Positions 1 through 7,763 of a stretch of 35,961 bases of DNA are shown here, piece after piece. Both the position numbers and the translations under genes were made by a program. Within the stretch, counting starts at the first letter, position 1. Every line of letters starts with the position of its first letter. Under the pieces are notes generated by a model that was not told the DNA's origin, did no database searches, and saw nothing but the letters and a program-made list of their open reading frames with translations. The DNA is from Phocaeicola oris (GTDB lineage: Bacteria > Bacteroidota > Bacteroidia > Bacteroidales > Bacteroidaceae): NCBI RefSeq assembly GCF_021295095.1, contig NZ_JAJLQX010000025.1, positions 1 through 35,961 on the forward strand. The letters are read 5' to 3'.

Positions 1-41
1 TTCCGATGAGTAATTCCAACTCCCCGGCAGTCATCCCCTTA

Positions 42-166
42 AATCAATACGTATCTGTTGTGTGATTGATACGTATGAGTTCAACAACTCACGCGGATGA
101 ATCATTCAACTCATACGCATGAACTGCTCACCTCATCCGTATCACTTCAAGCGTTTGTACGTATCG
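42..166. repeat. 22-bp phased imperfect tandem repeat array 1
   Basis: Six copies of a core resembling TNCGNA (followed by TGA) start at 48, 70, 92, 114, 136 and 158, exactly 22 bp apart. Between cores the sequence varies around GTTGTTCAACT. The bases at 1-25 (ATGAGTAATTCCAACT) look like one more degenerate unit, so the array probably extends left out of the window. The units are made of two short dyads, ACTCAT-n4-ATGAGT and AGTTG-n2-CAACT. No spacers and no coding potential are seen. The same unit recurs at 14076-14198 and 26530-26684. Confidence 0.85.
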
Positions 167-479
167 GAATAGTAGTCGGTTAAGGTTGGTTGTCCTCCGG
201 AAACTGCGTGTCCATCTCAAAAGAAGCAGTGATACACGGCTTAATTCGTCGGGCTCATATTATTTGTACGAATATACCTATTTATATATAGAAAAATATT
301 CCTTTACATTATCTGTTCAATAAAAAGAAGCATATCAAAAAAGAGGTATACAAATTCAGTTTAAAATAAAAAAAATAGGTATTTTCTTTGTGAATAAGAA
401 AATAATATTTAATTTTGAGGATTGAAGTCTTAAATCTATATAAAATGAGAATAATATATTTAAAATATTTTTTTGATGT

Positions 480-510
480 CTGACGAGGAGTCAGTCTTTT
501 TCTTATTTTT
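480..510 (+). terminator. weak terminator or attenuator-like hairpin
   Basis: A 5-bp stem (CTGAC at 480-484, GTCAG at 490-494) with a 5-base loop is followed by a T-rich run. It lies in the leader of the downstream SusC gene, so it could act as an attenuator. The short stem makes this uncertain. Confidence 0.3.
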
Positions 511-525
511 ATATTCGATGGATGT

Positions 526-565
526 ACATGAATAGTCGTTAGTCGTTTCGAAAGACTGTTCATGT
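526..565. promoter_or_regulatory. 12-bp inverted repeat in SusC leader
   Basis: ACATGAATAGTC at 526-537 pairs with GACTGTTCATGT at 554-565 over 12 positions with one G-T wobble, around a 16-base loop that contains the palindrome TTTCGAAA. No T-run follows on either strand, so it is not an ordinary terminator. It may be an operator for a dimeric regulator or a structured RNA element about 165 bases upstream of the SusC start codon. Confidence 0.5.
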
Positions 566-729
566 GATTGCGAAATTATATAAATAAAGTGGTAACTAAT
601 AAAAATTATGTATAACAAATAAAATTGAAATTGCCTATGAAAGAACATTACTGACAGACAAGTTAAAACAAACTTTTCATTTAACACACGTGATTAATTT
701 ACAGATGTTATTACTTTAAATTTCATAAC

Positions 730-3700
730 ATGAAAAAAGCGTTTAATAAACTATTAATTCAGACAATGAGCATATTTTTGCTCTACATTCTGTTCTCTGT
801 AACAGCATTTGCCCAACAGAAAATAAATGTTAGAGGTACCGTTACAGATGCGGCAGGAGAACCGTTGATTGGTGTCAACGTTGCTGTAAAAGGAACTACA
901 ACCGGTATCATTACCGATGTAGACGGTAACTATGCACTTGAAGCCCCGAATAATTCTACATTGGTATTCTCGTATATTGGTTATAAAACCGTTGAAATTG
1001 TAGCAAATAGGGCAACTATTAATGTAACCATGAATGAAGATACCGAACAGATTGATGAGGTTGTAGTTGTAGGTTACGGTGTTCAGAAGAAGGTAACTGT
1101 AACCGGCGCTGTTGCCAGTGTAACCGGTGAGGATTTGAAAACTTCTCCTACTACTAACTTGTCAAACGGTATGTTAGGTCGTATGCCCGGTGTTATCGGA
1201 TTTCAACGTTCGGATGAGCCCGGTGGTGGCGCTACCACTATTCGTATCCGTGGTAATAACACATTGGGTAGCAAAGACCCGTTGATTGTTGTCGATGGTG
1301 TTCCCGATCGTTCAGGTGGTATGAACCGTATCAATCCTAACGATATTGAATCTATGTCAGTATTGAAGGATGCCGCTGCTTCTATTTATGGTTCTCGTGC
1401 AGCTAACGGTGTTATCTTGATCACCACTAAGAAAGGTAAGGAAGGAAAAGCTAACGTACAGTTCACCGGCAGCTACGGTTTTTCTAAGCCTACTTTGTTG
1501 CCTAAGATGTGTAATGCCTTCGAGTATGCTTCCATGATTAATGAAATTCAACCGGGAGCTTATTCTGAAGAAGCCCTTGCTCTTTTTCAGAACGGTAAAG
1601 ACCCTTGGGGACATCCTAATACTAACTGGTATAAAGAAGTTATTAAGGACTTCTCTCCGCTCTACCGTGGTGACTTGAGTATCAGTGGTGGTACTGATAA
1701 AGTGAAGTATTATGTAAACTTTGGTCTCAACGGTGAAGATGGTATCTACAAACATTCAGCTAACCGTTATGACCAATACGGAATTCGTTCTAATTTGGAT
1801 TTCAAGTTGAGTAAAGATGTCCAGTTGAGTTGGGGGTCTACAGCCCGTTATGAGTATACTCAGTATCCGGCTAAGAGCGCAAGTTCTATCTTCTCTGCTC
1901 TTCGTCGTAGTAAACCTACATTACCGGCTTACTGGCCGACAGGACAGGTTGGACCTGATATTGAGTATGGTGATAACCCTGCGGTAACTTCTACCGATGC
2001 GGCAGGATACAACCATCAGAAAAATTATTATATTCAGAACAACGTTACCTTGAATATCAATATTCCTTGGATAGAAGGTTTGAAATTCACCGGAACAGCT
2101 TCATACGATAAGCATTTCTATAATGAGAAGAACTGGCAGAAGCCTATCACTCTCTATTCATGGGATGGCGTTACCGAAAGCGCGGAAGGATTGACTCCGT
2201 ATACAGCATGGATCAGCGATCCTCGTTTGACTCGTACCGATTTAGATTACACCGATTGGATGGCCAATGCTGTTTTAAGTTATGACAAGACTATTGGCAA
2301 ACATACGTTTGGTATCATGGCCGGTATTGAAGGACAGAGCAAGGAACGCGATTATTTGCAAGCATACCGTCGTTATTTCCCATCCGATACATTGGATGAA
2401 ATCGACTTAGGTAGCGTAACCGGTTTGAACAACGGCGGTTATTCTTATAAGGAAACTCGTCGTAACTACTTCGGTCGTGTTAACTATAATTATATGGAGC
2501 GTTACTTGTTCGAGTTCGTTTGGCGTTATGATGGTTCATATCGTTTCCCGAAAGATAATCGTTATGGATTCTTCCCTGGTGTCATGGCTGCATGGCGTGT
2601 ATCTGAGGAGCCTTGGTTCAAGGAGAAAGTTCATTGGATGGATTATTTGAAGATCCGTGCTTCTATTTCTCAATCAGGTAACGACGTATTGACTGATGCC
2701 GATGGTAACATCGATCAGAGCATCCAGTATCTGAATACCTATGCTTTCCAGAGTTCGGGTATCATTTTCAATGGAGCTGAACAGCAGCGTTTGTATCCGT
2801 CTCGTACTCCTAACCCCAATATTACTTGGGAGCGTGGTACTACTTATGATATCGGCGCGGAAGTGCGTTTCTTCAATAACCGATTAAGCATAGAAGGCGA
2901 CTACTTTATGCATAAACGTAAGGATATGTTGATTACACGTAGTGCTTCATTACCGCAGATTGCAGGTTTTACTTTGCCTCGTGAGAATATAGGTAAGATG
3001 CAGAACTCCGGTTTTGATGCATTGATCAGCTGGCAGGATAAGGTTCAGGAAGTAGGTTACGACCTTAGTTTAAATGTATCGTATGCAAAGAACAAGGTTA
3101 CTTACTGGGATGAAACTCCGGGATTACCGGAATGGCAACAGGCTACCGGTCATCCGATACCAACCAGCGGTACTTATGCGGCATTGCGCGATAACGCAGG
3201 TTTATACTATCAGGCAGATGGCGTATTCAACACTCAGGCAGAATTGGATAGCTATCCACATTGGGATGAGGCTACTTTAGGTGACGTTAAATTCGTTGAC
3301 CTTAATAACGATGGTGTTATTGACTGGCATGATATGAAACGTTCAGACAAGAACCAGACTCCTACACTGGTTATGGGTTTCAACGTTGGCGCAAATTGGA
3401 AGAATTTTGATTTGATGATGTTGTTCCAGGCTGCTTTTGGCGCAGAAACTTATATCCAGACATGGTCAGGTACGGTAGGTAACTTCCTGAAAGAGTATTA
3501 CGATCAGCGTTGGACAGCAGAAAACTCTACTTCTGAGCATCCTCGTACATACGAGCGTGAGAATCAGTATTGGATTAATAATGCCAATACCATGTTCCTC
3601 CGTAACAATGACTACATGCGTTTGAAGAATATCGAAATTGGTTATACTCTTCCTAACGGCATAAAGGCTTTAGGTATTTCTAAACTGCGTATTTTTGCTA

Positions 3701-3819
3701 ACGGACAGAATATATTCACTATTACCGGTGTTCCCGGTGACCCTGAAAATACTGCCGCAAGTTTTGATTACTATCCACAGAGACAGTATTATACGCTTGG
3801 TGTAACTGCTAATTTCTAA
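730..3819 (+). CDS. SusC/RagA-family TonB-dependent outer-membrane transporter (copy 1)
   Basis: A 1029-residue TonB-dependent receptor that would import a bound nutrient across the outer membrane, powered by TonB. A signal peptide ends near AFA at residue 28. A carboxypeptidase-D-like regulatory domain follows at about 31-105 (GTVTDAAGEPLIGVNV, GTTTGIITDVDGNY). The SusC signature DEVVVVGYG is at 109-117, then the plug domain (RIRGNNTLGSKDPLIVVDGV) and a large beta barrel ending in a C-terminal Phe. The SusD partner starts 12 bases downstream. The substrate cannot be read from sequence. No sigma/anti-sigma or hybrid two-component regulator lies beside it in this window. The protein is clearly different from the second SusC at 27070, so the two pairs are not a recent duplication. 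Confidence 0.95.
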   Translation: MKKAFNKLLIQTMSIFLLYILFSVTAFAQQKINVRGTVTDAAGEPLIGVNVAVKGTTTGIITDVDGNYALEAPNNSTLVFSYIGYKTVEIVANRATINVTMNEDTEQIDEVVVVGYGVQKKVTVTGAVASVTGEDLKTSPTTNLSNGMLGRMPGVIGFQRSDEPGGGATTIRIRGNNTLGSKDPLIVVDGVPDRSGGMNRINPNDIESMSVLKDAAASIYGSRAANGVILITTKKGKEGKANVQFTGSYGFSKPTLLPKMCNAFEYASMINEIQPGAYSEEALALFQNGKDPWGHPNTNWYKEVIKDFSPLYRGDLSISGGTDKVKYYVNFGLNGEDGIYKHSANRYDQYGIRSNLDFKLSKDVQLSWGSTARYEYTQYPAKSASSIFSALRRSKPTLPAYWPTGQVGPDIEYGDNPAVTSTDAAGYNHQKNYYIQNNVTLNINIPWIEGLKFTGTASYDKHFYNEKNWQKPITLYSWDGVTESAEGLTPYTAWISDPRLTRTDLDYTDWMANAVLSYDKTIGKHTFGIMAGIEGQSKERDYLQAYRRYFPSDTLDEIDLGSVTGLNNGGYSYKETRRNYFGRVNYNYMERYLFEFVWRYDGSYRFPKDNRYGFFPGVMAAWRVSEEPWFKEKVHWMDYLKIRASISQSGNDVLTDADGNIDQSIQYLNTYAFQSSGIIFNGAEQQRLYPSRTPNPNITWERGTTYDIGAEVRFFNNRLSIEGDYFMHKRKDMLITRSASLPQIAGFTLPRENIGKMQNSGFDALISWQDKVQEVGYDLSLNVSYAKNKVTYWDETPGLPEWQQATGHPIPTSGTYAALRDNAGLYYQADGVFNTQAELDSYPHWDEATLGDVKFVDLNNDGVIDWHDMKRSDKNQTPTLVMGFNVGANWKNFDLMMLFQAAFGAETYIQTWSGTVGNFLKEYYDQRWTAENSTSEHPRTYERENQYWINNANTMFLRNNDYMRLKNIEIGYTLPNGIKALGISKLRIFANGQNIFTITGVPGDPENTAASFDYYPQRQYYTLGVTANF

Positions 3820-3831
3820 AATTATTAAGCT

Positions 3832-5745
3832 ATGAAGAATAAATATAAATATATTATATTGGCAGCCGGTGTAGTTGGTATGATGAGCTTGAACTCATGT
3901 TCATCCGATTTTATGGATTTGTCTCCGACAAACCAGTATACCAACGAACAGGTCTTCGGTGATGCCGGATTGACCCAGCTGTATATTAACAACTGTTATG
4001 ATTATGCTGTTCATGCAGCTAAGGAGCATACTACTACCGGTTTGACAGATGACGCGTACTTTACTCATAACTATGGTCAGATTGCTGTGAACGCAGCTAC
4101 TATATCGGGTGGTAATACACAGTGGATTACCAATGGTAACTGTCCGTTTAACTGGGCAAATGCTTATACGGGTTTGTATTATTGTAACTCTATTTTGGAG
4201 AATATCGCTAACGTTCCTCCAAAGTCCGGTTATAGTCTGACAACGATGGAAGGTGAAGTTCATTTCCTTCGTGCTTACATTTATACCAACTTGTTGCGAG
4301 GTTTCGGTGGTGTTCCTATTGTAGATAAAACATACGGACTGGCCGATTATGACGCATTACAGATTGAACGTAGCAATGTAGGCGATGTGCTAAAATTCAT
4401 CCTTGACGATTGTGAGAAAGCATATAACATGCTCCCTGATGAAGTTCCTACAGGACGTGCAAGCAAATGGGCTGCCAAAGCTTTGGAAGCCAGAGCTTGC
4501 TTGCATGTAGCAAGTCCGCTTTATGCCGATCGTTCTATTAATACGTTAGCTTGCAATCAGTATAATGGTGATCGCAATGCTTTGTATCAAAGAGCGTTAG
4601 AAGCAGCCAAGACTGTTATTAACTCAGGTAAATATCAGTTGTTGGATTGTCGTGCAGGCAGTGTAGAAGAAATTGCTGATTTGTATCACAAGATTGCCAT
4701 CACGAATAATAGTGAGACTATCTGGGCAAAGCAGTTCGACTTGACAAAGGTTACTCAGAATGTAGGTTTGCAGCATGGTCCTAACGGATACCATAATTGG
4801 TCTGGTACTACTCCTACGAATGATTTCGTTATGTCGTTTGAAATGGCAGACGGTTCGTTAGGTAAAGGTATGACTAAGATTGGTGATAGAATGGATTCTA
4901 ATCCATATCTGGGACGTGAACCACGTTTCTATGCCGACCTTGGCTTTGATGGCGCTGTTTGGGGACGTCAGCGTGCAGCCGATGGTTACGCGCTTGATCC
5001 TACTCCAAAGGGTAACTTGCAGACCGGTGTCTATGAGTTGTCGTCAGGAGGAAAGAATGTTGAAGTGGTTGCTTATCTTGATCACTCCAATCCTACTAAG
5101 GGAACTACATTGTGGTCGGGAACCGGTGTATTCGGTTGTGATACCCGTAAGGGACCTATCGAGGACTGGAACGGTTCATTCACTTCATATTATGAGAAAA
5201 AGTTAATCGATACCACTGTAGATGCTGCTAACAATAATCAGGTTTGTCCATATCCTTACTTCCGCTTATCAGAAATGTATCTGATTGCTGCTGAAGCATG
5301 TGTTGAAATGGGTAACTTAGACGAAGCTGTTACTTATATCGATCCGTTACGTGCACGTATCAACATGCCTGATACAAAAGCTACGTTGGCTGTTCGCGGT
5401 CAGAGTCAGAATCAGGAAGACATGCGCGACTTGGTACGCCGTGAACGTCGTTCAGAGTTGGCATACGAAGATTCTCGTTTCTATGATATTCGTCGTTGGA
5501 TGATTGGTGATGTAGCCGGCAACAAACCGGTGATGAGCATGTGCGTTTGGGCTACATTGAAGTCGGGGAAATCGGCTAAGGCTCCTTATGTACACGATGA
5601 ATCAACTTGGGATTATCACTATGTAGTTAGTGACGTAAGTTACCGTGAGAACCGTAAGTGGGAAAACAAGATGTATTTCGCTCCAATTACTCAGAGTGAG
5701 ATAAATCGTAATAAAGCTTTGGTTCAGAATCCTGGACAAGAGTAA
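3832..5745 (+). CDS. SusD/RagB-family nutrient-binding lipoprotein (copy 1)
   Basis: A 637-residue surface lipoprotein expected to form the lid of the adjacent SusC transporter. The N-terminal hydrophobic segment ends in a lipobox with Cys23 (LNSC). SusD-typical features follow: the early FMDLSPTNQYTNEQVF segment, the helical TPR-like core (EVHFLRAYIYTNLLRGFGGVPIV), and the C-terminal region with RRERRSELAYEDSRFYDIRRW and the final FAPITQSEINRN. Length is ordinary to slightly long for the family. It is co-transcribed with susC, and the pair is closed by a strong intrinsic terminator just downstream. The ligand is unknown. Confidence 0.95.
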   Translation: MKNKYKYIILAAGVVGMMSLNSCSSDFMDLSPTNQYTNEQVFGDAGLTQLYINNCYDYAVHAAKEHTTTGLTDDAYFTHNYGQIAVNAATISGGNTQWITNGNCPFNWANAYTGLYYCNSILENIANVPPKSGYSLTTMEGEVHFLRAYIYTNLLRGFGGVPIVDKTYGLADYDALQIERSNVGDVLKFILDDCEKAYNMLPDEVPTGRASKWAAKALEARACLHVASPLYADRSINTLACNQYNGDRNALYQRALEAAKTVINSGKYQLLDCRAGSVEEIADLYHKIAITNNSETIWAKQFDLTKVTQNVGLQHGPNGYHNWSGTTPTNDFVMSFEMADGSLGKGMTKIGDRMDSNPYLGREPRFYADLGFDGAVWGRQRAADGYALDPTPKGNLQTGVYELSSGGKNVEVVAYLDHSNPTKGTTLWSGTGVFGCDTRKGPIEDWNGSFTSYYEKKLIDTTVDAANNNQVCPYPYFRLSEMYLIAAEACVEMGNLDEAVTYIDPLRARINMPDTKATLAVRGQSQNQEDMRDLVRRERRSELAYEDSRFYDIRRWMIGDVAGNKPVMSMCVWATLKSGKSAKAPYVHDESTWDYHYVVSDVSYRENRKWENKMYFAPITQSEINRNKALVQNPGQE

Positions 5746-5763
5746 TCCTTTCTATCTTACAAG

Positions 5764-5795
5764 AGGGTTGTACAGTAATGTGCAACCCTTTTTTA
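5764..5795 (+). terminator. intrinsic terminator after SusCD pair 1
   Basis: A 10-bp stem (AGGGTTGTAC at 5764-5773 against GTGCAACCCT at 5780-5789, one G-T pair) with a 6-base loop runs into a T-tract. It separates the SusCD operon from the downstream membrane-protein/lipoprotein pair. Confidence 0.9.
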
Positions 5796-5978
5796 GTTTA
5801 AAACAATAGCTTAATCTGAATCTTTAAATGGACAGTAATTATTTTAAACCTATAATAATCAATGCATAAAACATTATACAGATTCTTTCCATCATAAAAA
5901 AGTAGGGAGAAAACAATTTTTCTTCATATATAATTAGTATATTAGCTCCGTATTTTGAGGCGTTTGTTTCATTTGAAT

Positions 5979-7763
5979 ATGAAGAAGATTGTATCCTATA
6001 TCCCTGTAACACTTGCAATAATTGCATTCTTTTTGATTTGGATATTCCTGCAAAAAAATCAGGAATTCCTTTTTTATTATCGTGAACAGCAACAGGTCTT
6101 TCTGTTTGATGTTGATTTTTTAGTTGACCGTTATGTTACTCTTGGAGGATTATCATTATTTGTTACACAATTTCTTACGCAATTTTTTACTGTCCATTAT
6201 CTTGGGGCCGCAATCACAGCTGCTCTCTGTGTATTGGCGGGATGGTTGTTTTGGCTTTCATTACGAAAACTGAACAGTTCTGTTTGGCTGTTTCCATTAT
6301 GTCTCATCCCTTTGATATTCGAAATTGATGGATTAAATGATTATTATTATAGTCTTCAAAGTGTTACGTCCTTTCTGTTTGTCATGCTGTTTTTCCGGAT
6401 CTATACAGCTGAGGTGTCGGAAATGAAGCCGGTGATAAGGGTGGTTACGGGGTGTACATTCTCTTTGCTATTATTCCTTTTTGCCGGTTCGGTAGCCTTA
6501 TTGTTCTCGGTGCTGGTGTTGTTGTTCGATTTATTTAATAGGAGTAAGGCGTGGTATTTTCAATTCCTGTCCGTCCTGACTGTTATAGCCTGCGGAATTA
6601 TTGCAGTGCATGCCGGAGTAATAGAGTTATACCGTTTTGTTTTTACAAACGATTTTAATTATGAGCCTATTTTGAAACCGGATGTTTCGACCGGCTATTC
6701 ATGGTATATGGCAGTCGCCTGTTTCATATTCTTTGTTATTACTCGGTATGTAAAGATTCAGAAACCTGTTATACAATTGGTTAGCGCAATAGTTTTGTTC
6801 CTTTTGGTTGGGTATGGTTACCATCATTTTGCTTCACGTAATCCGAAAGATAATATGTACGATATAGCAGTTTTGCAACATTATGTGGTAACGGAAGAAT
6901 GGGATAAATTGTTACAGTCGGGGAGAATTCGGAGTAATAATTATCTGTTGATGAATTATGCTACTTTAGCATTATCGCATAAAGGCCAGTTGCTGAATCG
7001 TATACTTGATTATCGGCCGCGTGATCCGTTTGTTCTCGCGGTTGGGGGAGATAAAAGTAATTTGGTGGCCGATTTGACTGTTTTTTTGAGCGATGTTTAT
7101 TATCAGATGGGGAATGTGGCATCTGCGCAGAATAAGGCATTCGATTCATCTGTCGGATTACGTTATGGGAATCCGTCAATACTGAAGATGTTGGTTAAAA
7201 CTAATTTGATTTATGGACAATTTCCTATAGCGGAGAAATATCTTCGTATGTTAAGCAAGACTTGGTTTTATAAGGGATGGGCAGAACGTATGCGTCACTT
7301 TCTGAATAATGACAAAGCTATTGAAGCCGATCCTGAACTTGGGATGAAACGGAAAGACTTGACGAAGAAAGATTCATTTACATTGTTAGACGGTCCTTTT
7401 GTCGATTTGGTGAATATTATTGAAGCTAATCCTCATGACAGAGCAGCAGTGGAATACGCGATTGCATATCTTCTTCTCGCTCGTGATAAGGATACAACAA
7501 ACCGTTTTGTAGAGGAATTTTATGGAACAGATGCTTTAAAAACTCTCCCACGGATTTTGCAGGAGGGAATGCTTGTTTTCAATGAAAATGATTTTGAATA
7601 TTGCAGACAATATGGGGTGACTGACGAGACGATAAAGAAATATGTGGATTTTAAAAATAAGTTTTTCTCGGCTCAGCGTGCCCGTCGTAATCCTGTTGCC
7701 GTTTTGAAATCGGAATACGGTCGTACCTATTGGTTCTATTTCTTATTTAATAATGCCAGATAA
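5979..7763 (+). CDS. polytopic membrane protein with helical-repeat C-terminal domain, DUF6057-like (copy 1)
   Basis: About 594 residues, function unknown. I chose the ATG at 5979 over an upstream TTG at 5955 because the start then aligns residue for residue with the paralogue at 32535: both reach the shared FYYREQQQ motif at residues 32-39. About nine or ten hydrophobic segments fill residues 8-285. The remaining ~300 residues are soluble and alpha-helical, reminiscent of TPR repeats (ALSHKGQLLNRILDY, YYQMGNVASAQNKAFDS, YGQFPIAEKYLRML) and include KAIEADPELGMKRKDL, shared with the paralogue. I assign it to the DUF6057 type from memory only. Its stop codon overlaps the start of the next gene by one base (TAATG), so the two products are probably made and act together. 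Likely an inner-membrane protein whose tail projects to one side. Confidence 0.8.
   Translation: MKKIVSYIPVTLAIIAFFLIWIFLQKNQEFLFYYREQQQVFLFDVDFLVDRYVTLGGLSLFVTQFLTQFFTVHYLGAAITAALCVLAGWLFWLSLRKLNSSVWLFPLCLIPLIFEIDGLNDYYYSLQSVTSFLFVMLFFRIYTAEVSEMKPVIRVVTGCTFSLLLFLFAGSVALLFSVLVLLFDLFNRSKAWYFQFLSVLTVIACGIIAVHAGVIELYRFVFTNDFNYEPILKPDVSTGYSWYMAVACFIFFVITRYVKIQKPVIQLVSAIVLFLLVGYGYHHFASRNPKDNMYDIAVLQHYVVTEEWDKLLQSGRIRSNNYLLMNYATLALSHKGQLLNRILDYRPRDPFVLAVGGDKSNLVADLTVFLSDVYYQMGNVASAQNKAFDSSVGLRYGNPSILKMLVKTNLIYGQFPIAEKYLRMLSKTWFYKGWAERMRHFLNNDKAIEADPELGMKRKDLTKKDSFTLLDGPFVDLVNIIEANPHDRAAVEYAIAYLLLARDKDTTNRFVEEFYGTDALKTLPRILQEGMLVFNENDFEYCRQYGVTDETIKKYVDFKNKFFSAQRARRNPVAVLKSEYGRTYWFYFLFNNAR

Larger units (their letters stand above)
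167..729 (+). other. long AT-rich gene-free leader upstream of susC-like gene 1
   Basis: About 560 bases without a credible gene. Short open frames here are low-complexity AT-rich sequence on the minus strand and are not believed. The stretch holds a hairpin at 526-565, a weak CTGAC/GTCAG stem followed by a T-rich run at 480-510, and presumably the promoter of the SusC gene, although no clean TAnnTTTG box stands out. A long untranslated leader in front of susC is plausible. Confidence 0.5.

Noticed and set aside
309-687. two short minus-strand open frames upstream of SusC gene 1
   Set aside because: They are low-complexity AT-rich sequences rich in F, Y, I, K and S, overlap each other and show no domain or start signal.
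5955-5978. TTG start for the DUF6057-like protein
   Set aside because: The ATG at 5979 aligns exactly with the start of the paralogue at 32535.
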